Below, piece after piece: positions 32,896 to 42,496 of a stretch of DNA of 64,000 bases; within the stretch, counting starts at the first letter, position 1; the number at the start of each line of letters is the position of its first letter. The DNA is taken from assembly GCF_000193205.1 (NCBI RefSeq), contig NC_015278.1:496001-560000 (forward strand), written 5' to 3'. The translations under genes were made by a program, and so were the position numbers. The notes under the pieces were generated by a model. It was not told the origin of the DNA, ran no database searches, and worked only from the letters and a program-made list of their open reading frames with translations. This DNA comes from Aerococcus sp. Group 1. Lineage in GTDB: Bacteria; Bacillota; Bacilli; Lactobacillales; Aerococcaceae.

Positions 32896-33735
32896 TTGGA
32901 GTCGATCATCTCTGTCAAAGATGTTAGCTTTCGCTATGATAAGGAAGAAGACAAACAAACCATCAAACAGGTTTCTTTTGATATCTTTGACCAAGAATGG
33001 GTAGCTATTATCGGTCATAATGGCTCAGGGAAATCTACCATGGCCAAACTAATTGATGGGCTATTAGAAGCGGAATCCGGCCAGATTACCGTGGCGGGTT
33101 TAACGCTTAATGAAGCCAATGTCTGGACGATCCGGCAAAATATCGGCCTGGTTTTTCAAAATCCTGACAACCAATTCGTTGGAGCCACGGTTGAAGACGA
33201 TGTGGCTTTTGGCTTAGAGAATGCTGGGGTACCACACGATGAAATGGTCGAGCGGGTCAATTGGGCCTTAGACGAGGTCGGCATGTCGGCTTATCGACAA
33301 TATGAACCCAGTAACTTATCCGGAGGGCAAAAACAACGGGTAGCCATTGCAGGCATTATTGCTCTCCAGCCCCGGGTGATTATTTTGGATGAAGCCACCT
33401 CCATGTTGGATCCAGAAGGGCGCGAAGAAGTGATGGAGGTTATCCGCCGTCTAAAGAAAAAGAGCCAGCTCACCGTCCTATCCATTACCCATGATTTAAG
33501 TGAAGCGGCCAGTGCCGACCGGATTTTGGTTTTTCGTCAGGGAGAAATCGTTAATGAGGGCAAACCGGCAGAAATATTTTCTTATGGGGATAAGTTGATC
33601 GATATGGGACTGGGCGTGCCCTTTAGTGTGCAATTAAAAAATGCCCTAGCCCAACGTGGTTTTTCATTTGAAAAAGATTATTATACTGAAGAAGGGATGG
33701 TGGATTGGTTATGCAAATTGAATTCCAAGGCGTAA
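32896..33735 (+). CDS. ecfA1: ECF transporter ATPase EcfA1
   Basis: 279 residues, TTG start after GGGGAG. ABC ATPase of the energy-coupling factor module. Walker A is GHNGSGKST, the Q-loop is VFQNPDNQF (typical for EcfA/CbiO), the signature is LSGGQKQR and Walker B is VIILDEATSMLD. It pairs with EcfA2 on EcfT and powers uptake of vitamins through interchangeable S components. The end overlaps ecfA2 by 25 bases. Here the operon lies behind an FMN riboswitch. Confidence 0.95.
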   Translation: MESIISVKDVSFRYDKEEDKQTIKQVSFDIFDQEWVAIIGHNGSGKSTMAKLIDGLLEAESGQITVAGLTLNEANVWTIRQNIGLVFQNPDNQFVGATVEDDVAFGLENAGVPHDEMVERVNWALDEVGMSAYRQYEPSNLSGGQKQRVAIAGIIALQPRVIILDEATSMLDPEGREEVMEVIRRLKKKSQLTVLSITHDLSEAASADRILVFRQGEIVNEGKPAEIFSYGDKLIDMGLGVPFSVQLKNALAQRGFSFEKDYYTEEGMVDWLCKLNSKA

Positions 33736-34589
33736 GTTATGCTTATGGGGCGGGCACTCCCTTTGAAACCTTGTCTTTGCATGATGTGAATTTAACCATT
33801 CCCGACCAAAGTTTTACCGCCTTTATTGGCCATACCGGTAGTGGGAAATCAACCGCCATCAAACACCTTAACGGCCTCTTGAAGCCTACTCAAGGAACCG
33901 TTCAAATTGGGCCAGACCAGTTGACCAAGAACTCTAAAGGAGAAGTCCTACGGCGGATTCGTAGTCAAGTAGGGATTGTCTTTCAGTTTCCTGAGTCGCA
34001 ACTCTTTGAAGAGTCCGTCCTTAAAGATGTTATGTTTGGCCCCTTAAACTACGGAGCCAGTGAGGAAGAAGCCCGTCAAAAAGCCATTGAAGCCCTGGAC
34101 CTGGTTGGTTTGCCAAGTGAGTTATATGACCAATCGCCCTTCGACTTATCAGGCGGGCAAATGCGCCGGGTAGCCATTGCTGGAATCCTTGCCATGGAAC
34201 CCCAGGTCTTAGTCTTGGACGAACCCACGGCTGGCTTGGATCCAAAAGGTCACCGGGACATGATGGCCATGTTCTACCGACTCTATAAGGAACGCCAGTT
34301 AACGGTGGTTTTAGTGACTCATCAAATGAATGATGCTGCCCAATATGCCAATCATATTGTCGTGATGAATCGAGGAACGGTAGTCCGTCAAGGGCCCACA
34401 GCGGAAATCTTTTCTGATGCTGACTGGCTGAGGGACCATAGCCTATCCTTACCTGACAGTTTAGCCTTCAAGGCGGTTTTAGCTGACCGAGCAGGGGTTC
34501 AACTCCAAGACAATCCGCTAACCGTTGACCAACTCGCGAATAGTATTCTTAACTATTTTGAACTAGGGGAGGTTCAAGATGAAGAATAA
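33711..34589 (+). CDS. ecfA2: ECF transporter ATPase EcfA2
   Basis: 292 residues from the ATG at 33711, inside the end of ecfA1. Walker A GHTGSGKST, Q-loop VFQFPESQLFE (typical EcfA2), signature LSGGQMRR, Walker B VLVLDEPTAGLD. An in-frame TTG at 33705 would add two residues. Overlaps ecfT by 11 bases. Confidence 0.95.
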   Translation: MQIEFQGVSYAYGAGTPFETLSLHDVNLTIPDQSFTAFIGHTGSGKSTAIKHLNGLLKPTQGTVQIGPDQLTKNSKGEVLRRIRSQVGIVFQFPESQLFEESVLKDVMFGPLNYGASEEEARQKAIEALDLVGLPSELYDQSPFDLSGGQMRRVAIAGILAMEPQVLVLDEPTAGLDPKGHRDMMAMFYRLYKERQLTVVLVTHQMNDAAQYANHIVVMNRGTVVRQGPTAEIFSDADWLRDHSLSLPDSLAFKAVLADRAGVQLQDNPLTVDQLANSILNYFELGEVQDEE

Positions 34590-35373
34590 ATTTATTATGG
34601 GACGTTATTTGAACGGCGATTCCCTGGTCCACCGAATGGATCCACGGGCCAAATTGATCATTATGTTCATTTTACTGATCTTTATCTTCTTCGCCAATAA
34701 TGGCCTGACTTATGGAATCTTAGGCCTCTTAGTGGTGGCTTTTGTCTGGCTGACCGGAATTTCTTTGAAAATTTTTCTCAAAGGGTTAAAGCCCATGATC
34801 CTATTGATCCTAATTACGGTGGCCTTGCAGTTATTCTTTACCCGGACAGGGGAAGTTTACTGGCAATGGGGCTTTTTAGCCATCACTGATGAAGGTTTAT
34901 GGAACGCCTTATTTATCTTTTTGCGTTTCGTTTACATTATTTTCATTTCTACCATTCTTACCTTAACCACCAAACCCCTGGATATTACCGATGGCTTGGA
35001 AAGTTTGATGAAGCCCTTAAAGAATATTCTACCAGTCCACGAAATTGCCTTAATGCTGTCCATTGCATTACGCTTTGTACCAACCTTATTAGAAGAGACG
35101 GACAAAATTATGGATGCTCAATGGGCGCGTGGGGTTGACTTTAGCGAGGGCTCCTTAATGAGCCGGATCAAGGCCATTATTCCCATCCTGGTGCCCCTCT
35201 TTGTCTCGGCCTTTGACCGCGCCTACGACTTATCCATTGCTATGGAAGCCCGTGGCTACCAAGGGGGCGAAGGGCGGACCAAGTACCGTTTACTCCACTG
35301 GCACCAACGCGATACCATGGCTATCGGTCTAGTGGCTTGCGTTTGCCTAGCAATATTAATCTTTAGGTCCTAA
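34579..35373 (+). CDS. ecfT: ECF transporter transmembrane scaffold EcfT
   Basis: 264 residues with about five membrane segments. Two coupling-helix Ala-Arg-Gly motifs that contact the ATPases are visible: QWARGVDF and MEARGYQGG. No S component gene is next to it, so this is a shared (group II) ECF module serving S components encoded elsewhere. Confidence 0.95.
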   Translation: MKNKFIMGRYLNGDSLVHRMDPRAKLIIMFILLIFIFFANNGLTYGILGLLVVAFVWLTGISLKIFLKGLKPMILLILITVALQLFFTRTGEVYWQWGFLAITDEGLWNALFIFLRFVYIIFISTILTLTTKPLDITDGLESLMKPLKNILPVHEIALMLSIALRFVPTLLEETDKIMDAQWARGVDFSEGSLMSRIKAIIPILVPLFVSAFDRAYDLSIAMEARGYQGGEGRTKYRLLHWHQRDTMAIGLVACVCLAILIFRS

Positions 35374-35402
35374 TGGCCAAGGCAAGTAATGAATGACAAG
35401 AG

Positions 35403-35432
35403 CGAAAAGCTGGCAGTGATGGCCGGCTTTTC
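35403..35432 (+). terminator. Terminator-like hairpin between ecfT and truA
   Basis: GAAAAGCTGGC (35403-35413) pairs with GCCGGCTTTTC (35422-35432) with one G-U pair. The T-run after it is weak, so it may be only partly efficient or an RNA-processing site. Confidence 0.5.
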
Positions 35433-35466
35433 CTATTTATTTGTGATTATATAAGGAGAGAGGCGT

Positions 35467-36270
35467 TTGATAATTATGCCACAACGCTATAAAGCGACGA
35501 TTGCTTATGATGGTACTCCCTATGTGGGATTTCAAGTCCAACCCAATGGTCCCAGTATCCAAGCAGCCCTGGAAAAGGCTCTGAAATTAATGACGAAGGG
35601 ACAAGAGATTCCTGTCTATGGGTCTGGCCGTACCGATTCTGGTGTCCATGCCCTAGGGCAAGTGGTTCACTTTGACTACCCTTCAGAGATCGAAACCGAG
35701 GGCTTATTACGGGCTTTGAATAGTATCTTAGATGACGCTATTTGTGTGAAGACAGTTGAGCCGGTGGAAAAACACTTCCATGCCCGCTACCATGCCCAAA
35801 GAAAAGCCTACTTATATAAGGTGTCTCTAGCTCCCTTTGTTTCGCCTTTTGAGCGTCACTACGTTCTCCACCATCCCTATCGTACTGATGTTTCTCGGAT
35901 CCAGGCCGCCTTGCCGGCCTTAATAGGGGCGCATAACTTTAAGAGCTTCTGTTCTACCAAGACGGATAAAACCGTCTTTGACCGGGAGATCTACCGGGCG
36001 GAATGTCAGGCTTCTTGGGATGGGCAGACTTTGACTTTTTATTTTGAGGGCAATGGTTTTCTCTACAATATGGTGCGGATTATTGTGGGGACCTGCTTGC
36101 AGATTGGCGATGGCCTGCGTCCGGTGGAGAATCTCAGTGACTTGTTAAGGATTCAAGACCGGAACGCCGCGGGCCCCACTGCCAAGGCACATGGTCTCTA
36201 CTTGCACCATGTGGACTATCCCAGTCGAGCGGAACGCATTGCTAAGTCAGAGGCGAACGGTTTCTATTAG
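35467..36270 (+). CDS. truA: tRNA pseudouridine synthase A
   Basis: About 265-267 residues. It modifies U38-U40 of tRNA anticodon arms. The catalytic Asp lies in YGSGRTDSGVHALGQ near residue 60. FYLYKVSLAPF-like and GNGFLYNMVRIIVGT segments are typical. The TTG at 35467 is eight bases after AAGGAG; the ATG at 35476 is an alternative. The ecfA1A2T-truA order is common in Lactobacillales. Confidence 0.95.
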   Translation: MIIMPQRYKATIAYDGTPYVGFQVQPNGPSIQAALEKALKLMTKGQEIPVYGSGRTDSGVHALGQVVHFDYPSEIETEGLLRALNSILDDAICVKTVEPVEKHFHARYHAQRKAYLYKVSLAPFVSPFERHYVLHHPYRTDVSRIQAALPALIGAHNFKSFCSTKTDKTVFDREIYRAECQASWDGQTLTFYFEGNGFLYNMVRIIVGTCLQIGDGLRPVENLSDLLRIQDRNAAGPTAKAHGLYLHHVDYPSRAERIAKSEANGFY

Positions 36271-36369
36271 AGAAAAAACTAGGCCTTTACTGGCATTTTT
36301 GCTATGATGATAGTACTTATTATTTGAAAAAATATTGTAAAATAACCTTTGTTATAGGAAGAGGATTCC

Positions 36370-36561
36370 ATGCCAAGATACCGCAAGTTATATGATGAAG
36401 AGGGCAATGAGATTATTGTTGAAGAAAAGTCAAAGGGAGAAGAGCTAGAAGAATTCGGCAACACCTTACAGGGCTGTGGGGCCAGTCTTCAAGGCTGTGG
36501 CTGCTTATTGACCTTATTCATCACCATACCGATTTTACTCATGCTGGCGGGGATATTTTAG
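36370..36561 (+). CDS. Small conserved-looking membrane protein
   Basis: 63 residues. A charged, glutamate-rich N-terminal half (YDEEGNEIIVEEKSKG) is followed by two near-copies of LQGCG (LQGCGASLQGCGC) and one C-terminal membrane helix. Start ATG at 36370 after GGAAGAGG. The three cysteines beside the membrane edge could carry lipid, metal or disulfide, but nothing in the sequence decides this. Function unknown. Confidence 0.75.
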   Translation: MPRYRKLYDEEGNEIIVEEKSKGEELEEFGNTLQGCGASLQGCGCLLTLFITIPILLMLAGIF

Positions 36562-36644
36562 TTAGCCTTGGTATAGCTTGTTCCAATTGAAAGATACTGT
36601 ATACTATTGATCGGAAAATAATACAAGGAATTGTGGAGGAAAAG

Positions 36645-37604
36645 ATGGTAAAGATAACTTTCTTGCTAATAGGCTTGATCATCCTAGGAGGCTTTGCTTA
36701 TTTACTGGTGCGGGCCATTCGTTTAGATAAGCTAAAGGCCACCAAACAAGTATTGGCAGTCATTACAATGCTTTTATTTGCACTTAATCTGGGCCTGGCG
36801 GTCTCAATTATCCGCCAGCAGGCTGCGGGAGAAAAGCAACAAATCGACCACATGGCTGACCAATACCTAGCCTGGCTGGATAAGGAAAGCGGGGCTAGTC
36901 AATCCAAGGCTTTAGAAAGTGCCTTGCAAAACTTAGTCAGCGACTTGACAGAAGGACAGGTTGGCATAGCGGTTTTTAACCAAGAGGGGAAAAAGATTGT
37001 CGCTATCAATGACCAAGCCGACTTTATTACCGCCTCTACCTATAAACCCCTTCTAGCCGCCGCAGCCCTTTACCTTTTAGAAGAAGGGGAAATTAGTGCC
37101 AGTCAGGAAGAGCGGATTAAGCAACTTATTATCCCTACTATCCAGTGGTCGGATAATGACCGCGCTATTACCCTGGGGCGCGATATTGTCGATTATGATC
37201 GTTTTAACCAGATTATGCATGACTGGGGTTTTCAGACTTTTCGTGTTGAAACCTCTGGGGACTATTCCTTACATATTACTCCTGAAGATCTGGCCCGTTT
37301 TTACCAGGAACTGGAACAAGGCAAGCTATTGAATAGCGAGCATACGGCCTTCTTACTCGAGCAATTGCAGCAGTCCCAGGAGCCAATCCCCTTTGACGAG
37401 GCCCTGGCTGGTGATGATAATTATTGGAACAAGTATGGCTTGCTCACCGGCATCTATAATGAAAGTGGGATCTATAAAGACGCCAAGGGAAAAAGTTATT
37501 ACCTGGCCGTGATGACGTCCGATTGGTTAGCCAGTGATAGTGAGAAAACGGACTGGTTTAAGCAATTAGCTGAGGTCTTTAGCCAGTACTTGTATGGGGA
37601 GTAA
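36645..37604 (+). CDS. Class A beta-lactamase-like serine hydrolase, membrane anchored
   Basis: 319 residues from the ATG at 36645, which has GTGGAGG upstream (an in-frame GTG at 36633 lies in that site). Two hydrophobic segments (about residues 3-21 and 35-55) precede an extracytoplasmic domain. The active-site S-x-x-K is STYK (131-134) and the SDN motif is SDN (169-171). The third motif looks like KYG rather than KTG, in NKYGLLTG. The family includes penicillin-binding-protein-like and beta-lactamase-like hydrolases. Real beta-lactamase activity is not implied. It may act in cell wall turnover. Confidence 0.8.
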   Translation: MVKITFLLIGLIILGGFAYLLVRAIRLDKLKATKQVLAVITMLLFALNLGLAVSIIRQQAAGEKQQIDHMADQYLAWLDKESGASQSKALESALQNLVSDLTEGQVGIAVFNQEGKKIVAINDQADFITASTYKPLLAAAALYLLEEGEISASQEERIKQLIIPTIQWSDNDRAITLGRDIVDYDRFNQIMHDWGFQTFRVETSGDYSLHITPEDLARFYQELEQGKLLNSEHTAFLLEQLQQSQEPIPFDEALAGDDNYWNKYGLLTGIYNESGIYKDAKGKSYYLAVMTSDWLASDSEKTDWFKQLAEVFSQYLYGE

Positions 37605-37664
37605 GGGCTTGAAGAGTGTCTCAAGAATTAGACAGATGAGAGGTACAGGATAAGGAGCGGAGTA

Positions 37665-37826
37665 ATGCTGATCTTTTTAGGTTTTCTAGTGGCCCTCGGT
37701 TTAATTGGGTCGTCTTACTATTTTTACAAGCGGGAAGGGCGAGGCTTCTACCTCCTTTTCGTTTTGATTGGTTTTCTCCTACTGGCGGCCATGGTGGTCT
37801 TGTCGGCCTATTATTTTTTGGGTTAA
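37665..37826 (+). CDS. Small two-helix membrane protein
   Basis: 53 residues with a good ribosome-binding site (AAGGAGCGGAGTA) before the ATG. Two hydrophobic stretches (about 3-21 and 29-50) are joined by the charged loop YKREGRG. It lies about 60 bases after the serine hydrolase gene and could be in the same transcript. No family recognised; coding status is inferred from the ribosome-binding site and the clean membrane topology. Confidence 0.55.
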   Translation: MLIFLGFLVALGLIGSSYYFYKREGRGFYLLFVLIGFLLLAAMVVLSAYYFLG

Positions 37827-37851
37827 GTGGCGGCTAAAAAATAAAAAAGAC

Positions 37852-37880
37852 TTGACTTTAGGTGAAATTAAAGCTATGAT
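37852..37880 (+). promoter_or_regulatory. rplM-rpsI promoter
   Basis: TTGACT (37852-37857), 17-base spacer, TATGAT (37875-37880), about 85 bases before rplM. Confidence 0.7.
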
Positions 37881-37885
37881 ATTAG

Positions 37886-37965
37886 ACGGTATTGTTTGCC
37901 CCACGATCGGCCCCGGAAACCAATTGTGATACGCAACAATCGTAAAGTAAACGGAGGAAATAAAC
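37886..37965 (+). promoter_or_regulatory. rplM 5' leader (probable L13 leader RNA)
   Basis: The short leader has GC-rich segments (GCCCCACGATCGGCCCC) and the dyad CAATTGTG/CGCAACAATCG unlike the AT-rich gaps around it. Firmicutes rplM-rpsI operons carry an L13 autoregulatory leader at this position. Assigned by position and structure potential only. Confidence 0.45.
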
Positions 37966-38409
37966 ATGCGTCAAACTTATATGGCAAAAGCTAGCGAAGT
38001 TGAACGTAACTGGGTTGTTCTTGACGCGACTGATATTGCATTAGGTCGTTTAGCAGCTGTAGCAACAAATATGTTACGTGGTAAAAATAAACCAACTTTT
38101 ACCCCTAATGTTGATACTGGTGATCATGTGATTATCATCAACGCTGACAAGGTAAAACTAACTGGTAACAAAGCTCAAGACAAGAAATACTACCACCACA
38201 CTGGTTACCCAGGTGGCATTAAAGAAACCACTGCTGGTAAATTACGTGCAGAAAAACCTGAACGTTTAATTGAAACCGCAGTTCGTGGTATGTTACCTAA
38301 GAATCGTTTAGGCCGTAAACAATTTACCCACTTACATGTATACAGTGGTAGCGACCATAAACATCAAGCGCAACAACCAGAAACCATCGATATTACAGAA
38401 TTAATCTAA
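37966..38409 (+). CDS. rplM: 50S ribosomal protein L13
   Basis: 147 residues with [21 protein letters not shown], the [18 protein letters not shown] segment and [10 protein letters not shown]. An assembly initiator. Start after GGAGGAAATAAAC. Confidence 0.98.
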   Translation: MRQTYMAKASEVERNWVVLDATDIALGRLAAVATNMLRGKNKPTFTPNVDTGDHVIIINADKVKLTGNKAQDKKYYHHTGYPGGIKETTAGKLRAEKPERLIETAVRGMLPKNRLGRKQFTHLHVYSGSDHKHQAQQPETIDITELI

Positions 38410-38422
38410 GGAGGGAACAGCA

Positions 38423-38815
38423 GTGGCACAAGCAAGTTATCAAGCAACAGGACGCCGTAAGGATTCTACTGCCCGCGTACGCTTAGTACCTGGTACTGGT
38501 AATATCTTCTTTAACGGTAAAGCCATGGAAGAATACTTACCATACGCATCCTTATTCGTAATCGTTAAACAACCATTAGCCGTAACACAAACTGAAGGTC
38601 AATATGACATCCATATTAACGTTCAAGGTGGCGGTTTTGCTGGCCAATCTGGTGCAGCTCGTCACGGTATTGCCCGTGCATTATTGGAAGTAGATCCTGA
38701 CTTCCGTAAACCATTAAAAGAAGCTGGTTTATTATCACGTGACCCACGTATGAAGGAACGTCGTAAACCAGGTCTTAAGAAAGCACGTAAGGCACCTCAA
38801 TTCTCCAAGCGTTAG
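38423..38815 (+). CDS. rpsI: 30S ribosomal protein S9
   Basis: 130 residues, GTG start after GGAGGG. It contains [15 protein letters not shown] and ends in QFSKR, whose tail touches P-site tRNA. Second gene of the rplM-rpsI operon. Confidence 0.98.
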   Translation: MAQASYQATGRRKDSTARVRLVPGTGNIFFNGKAMEEYLPYASLFVIVKQPLAVTQTEGQYDIHINVQGGGFAGQSGAARHGIARALLEVDPDFRKPLKEAGLLSRDPRMKERRKPGLKKARKAPQFSKR

Positions 38816-38834
38816 AATTGGCCTATATGTGGAC

Positions 38835-38866
38835 AAAAGCATCTTCCTATGGGGGATGCTTTTTTT
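38835..38866 (+). terminator. Intrinsic terminator after rpsI
   Basis: AAAAGCATC (38835-38843) pairs with GATGCTTTT (38855-38863), followed by T residues. It marks the end of the core block; the accessory surface island begins after it. Confidence 0.88.
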
Positions 38867-38958
38867 ATTGTAAAAAATTTGAATCAAAGACTCGGTTGGT
38901 CACAAAAAAATAATTAGATTATTATGATGGAAGTTATGCCACTTTTTAATGTTATTTT

Positions 38959-38967
38959 TGCTATAAT
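38959..38967 (+). promoter_or_regulatory. Extended -10 promoter of the LysM/CAP protein gene
   Basis: TGCTATAAT (38959-38967) is an extended -10 element; no clear -35 is visible at normal spacing. It lies about 32 bases before the ATG at 38999. Confidence 0.5.
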
Positions 38968-38998
38968 AAAATAAAAACAATTAAAAGAGGTGTCTTTC

Positions 38999-41583
38999 AT
39001 GAAGAAATGGTTAAGTGAAGTTAAAAATCGAGTATCGATGAAAAAAGTAAAAAACATTGGGTAGTAGCCTCCTCATTGGCTTTAGTCGCCCTAGGAACAC
39101 CTATTGTCTTTGCTCAAGATTCTAATAATCAATCATTAACACAGGAACAAATGACTGAAATTCTTGCCAAAGTAAACGGTACGAATTCCTACCAAGAATG
39201 GGTAGCCAATACCGTTGAAGAAGTGAAGGTAACCATTGAAGCACAAAAAGGACAAAACCTTGATGAATACATCATTCAATGGGGCGATACTTTATGGGCA
39301 ATTAGTCAAGCTTCAGGGATTCCTATTGATGAATTAGTAGCGATTAACGGCATTCAAAACGCTGACTTAATCTATGCAGGAGACACCTTAAAAGGCGTTT
39401 TAAATCGTATTCAGGCTTACGCTAAGCATAAAGAAGCGCAAACAGTTGCTATTACGCCACAACAAAGCACAAATACTTTACAAGTTTTAACTACTGAACC
39501 AGTATCTGTATTACCTAGAGAAGTCGCTGAAACAAAAGTACCAACAAATCATACTGCTGAAGTGAGCCAACCATCTGTCAGCCAATCAGTTAAACCGATT
39601 CAAGAGCAATCTCAAACTGAAGAAAGTCAGCCAAACCATCAAAAGGATGCCCCAGTTGAAACAGTAAAAGAACAATCAGAGCCACAAGTGATTGATAGAA
39701 CTGAAGAAACAATTAAAGTGACCGAAGGCGATCAAACGGATAGTCAAACTACTCCAAGTGGCGTGATCGAGGAACAACCAGCTACCGAGGGAAGGCCTAC
39801 CGAGCATCAAACCGATACAAATAGTGTCGTTGAAAGGCCAGAACCAACGGTAAAACCAAGTCCTGAACCTTCTGTACCAGTTGTGCCTACTCAACCACAA
39901 GAAGGCAATGACGAGGGTGAAAAAGGTTCAAGTGAATCTGTTCCTTTAACCCCATTAGCTCCTGCTACTCCTATTGAAGAGGTGCAACCAGCAATTGTTA
40001 AGCGTACCGACCACTCGGTAAGAACCACGCCAATTCACTTTGGTTTCCAAAGAATAGCTGATCCAAACCTTGAAAAAGGGGTTGAACAAGTCGTTCAAGA
40101 AGGTAAAGATGGTGTGAAGACGGAAACCATCGAACGTGTCTATGAAAACGACCAATTGATTTCAGAAACAGTTATTGCTACTGAAGTCGTTGATGCCACA
40201 CCACAAATCATTCATGTAGGAACGAAAGAATCTGCTCCAGAAGATACCATCGAAGTCAAGAAAGTAACCACAACTGAAAGCATTCCTTATAAGCAAGTAA
40301 TCAAAGACAACCCAAGTCTTGAAAAAGGAAGAGAAGCTCTTATTCAAAAAGGTGAAGAGGGGCAAAGAGAAATTGTCGAAGAAGTGACTTACACTAATGG
40401 TAAAGAAACTAGCCGCAAACAGATTTCTGATCAAGTCGTCAAAGAAGCTGTGGATGAAATCATTGTTCGAGGTACTAGAGAAGAAACAGAAAGTGTTCCT
40501 TTGACACCACTTACACCTGCGACTCCAATCGAAAATGAAAAGACTGAACCAGTTATAACTACTAAAGAAGAAAGTCATACCGAAGCGATTCCTTTTGAGA
40601 CTGTTCGAAAAGAAAATAAGAACTTAGAAAAAGGCGTTGAACAAGTCATTCAAACAGGTGTCAATGGTGAGAAAACAATCACAGAAAAAGTAACCTTTAC
40701 AGATGGCAAGGAAAGCAATCGTGAATTGATTCGTGAGGAAGTCACTAAAGAGCCGATTAATCAAGTGGTTGAATATGGAACGAAAGAAAAAGTTTCTTCT
40801 GATCCATTTGGTCCAACCCAAGGCTTACAAGTCGGTGATGCCTTTAATGGTGGGGTAGTTAAAGACTTCATTATCAGATTTCCAGAAAATATATTAGATC
40901 TTGCAAAAGCAAAGAATGAAAGTAATGCTCAGGAATATTATGAAAAAGCTAAAAAGCCCTCAGAGATTAATTATGTAGGTACAGCAGAAAATGGTCATAC
41001 AACTTATAGTCCGATCCCTTTTAATAAAGAAGTTGTTAACTTATTTAATAATACTGATACAATGATTAACACCGTTAAACTAAACGAAGAATTTGCCAAA
41101 ATTTTAAATGCTGAGCGTCAATCTAAAGGTTTAATACCATTAAGCTACGGCGACTACCTTCAGGAAGGAGCAGATAACCGATCACAAGAATTAGCTGAAT
41201 ACGGTGATATAAGAGTCAATGGAAAATCACATGTAAGACCACATGATGGAAGTTCATTCCGTACTGCATATGATCCAACAATTCGTTATGGATTATCTGA
41301 AAATTCATTACTTACATTTATAGTGGGGAATCCTTACCAATTATTAAGTGAGAAGTATTTAGCAGAACATGCTTTTAACATGTGGAAAGAATCTCCTGGT
41401 CATTATGCAAATATGATGAATGAAGATAGTAAATCATTTGTGTTTTCTATGAAAATAGCACCAGATAAAAAGGGTAGAGGTAATCTTTTAATAGGTACGT
41501 TTTCTGGTGACTCTCAAATGAGTAAAGAAGGTAACTTGTTCATTCATGAATTAGATAAACAGGGAAAACTAAAAAATCTCTAA
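38999..41583 (+). pseudogene. LysM/G5/CAP-domain secreted surface protein, frameshifted in the signal peptide
   Basis: A good ATG with AAAGAGGTG upstream starts at 38999 and reads MKKWLSEVKNRVSMKKVKNIG, then stops at TAG 39062-39064. The rest continues in the -1 frame as KKHWVVASSLALVALGTP..AQDS, which completes the signal peptide. The main reading frame then runs to 41583. One extra A in the six-A run at 39049-39054 restores the whole protein (about 861 residues). Domains numbered in the long frame from 39076: LysM near 64-108; a Pro/Glu/Thr-rich linker; three G5-like repeats near 315-385, 392-470 and 495-575, each containing a NLEKG-type segment; a C-terminal CAP/SCP domain near 680-825. 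There is no LPXTG, so LysM probably holds it to the wall. The six-A run is also the in-frame slippery heptamer A_AAA_AAC, so recoding or phase variation could restore it. Confidence 0.8.
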
Positions 41584-41605
41584 TGGTATAAGATAGTTAT
41601 TCTTG

Positions 41606-41636
41606 AAAAAGGCATTCCTAGCGGAGTGCCTTTTTA
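41606..41636 (+). terminator. Intrinsic terminator after the LysM/CAP gene
   Basis: AAAAAGGCAxTCC (from 41606) pairs with GGAxTGCCTTTTT (to 41635). Confidence 0.85.
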
Positions 41637-41667
41637 TTGATAAAACATTTATTTTATATAGTGCAAT

Positions 41668-41829
41668 GGCTCTCGGATTAACCGTAGTACCCTAGTTGAA
41701 AGCGTAACGAATACCGCTATTGTCGCCTATGCGTCAGGGGTCGAAAAAGTAGGGCCTTCTGATAATCCTGTAGTTCCTCAAAGATATGAGAATCAAAAAG
41801 GACATTCAAAAGTGCATCCTATGTTCTAG
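41668..41829 (+). pseudogene. Possible protein-gene remnant
   Basis: A 53-codon open stretch without a start, reading ESVTNTAIVAYASGVEKVGP and ending HPMF-stop. Just upstream, in another frame, ATG at 41666 gives MALGLTVVP then stop, like the tail of a signal peptide. The composition looks coding, but no family is recognised. Chance is possible. Confidence 0.25.
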
Positions 41830-42015
41830 ATAATTAGATAAACTGTTGATGTAAATAGGTGTAAAGTATATCATTCTCCTTACATTTTTATCCTTAGCCA
41901 AGATTATAAATTACTTAAAGTTGTTGATAGATAGGGATTATGTGAATTTTAAAAATGATAGTTATATGGCTGTCAATTCTCAAAACGATAGAATTGGCGT
42001 CATTACAGCATTTAC

Positions 42016-42049
42016 AACACTTCATGGTTCACGCCATGGGGTGTTTTTT
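42016..42049 (+). terminator. Orphan intrinsic terminator
   Basis: AACAC..CATGG (42016-42026) pairs with CCATG..GTGTT (42034-42045) followed by T residues. No intact gene lies directly before it, which supports gene loss in this stretch. Confidence 0.65.
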
Positions 42050-42496
42050 CTTGCCTTTTTTCAAAATTCACGTCATTTTTTAACACAAAAATTAGTTTTA
42101 TAAAATAAGAAAGTCTCAACGTTTGAATTGCCTGGCCTATTTGACAGGAAAGGGTTATATCTTGAGGCCTTTTTTGATTCATATTTGCATTAATTTAATT
42201 TACTTAAAATATATGATCAATTTTATAGATCAGTGTTACATTTTTGTGACATTTATAACAAATAATAGATTATCTTTGGGAAATTTTGTAAAATATTTGA
42301 GGATATAGAAGATTAGTAAGCGCTTTAAAGATATAAGAGAGGTATACCAATTACTTTTTTATGTCTTCTATATATTAAAACCTTATATTCACCAAAAAGG
42401 AGGCGCGTTGTTTAATTAAGTATCGATTATTTTACTTTCATAGCCTTTAATCAACAAAATATTAGAAGATTTCGATTGATTACACTTATTCTAGTT

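Noticed and set aside
39676..40821. Minus-strand open frames rich in Phe/Ser across the LysM/G5 gene
   Set aside because: Shadows of GAA/AAA-rich plus-strand codons, without starts or ribosome-binding sites.
41921..42308. Two 60-codon plus-strand frames in the gap before the IS
   Set aside because: One runs through the orphan terminator stem, the other through AT-rich sequence. Neither has a ribosome-binding site or a recognisable composition.
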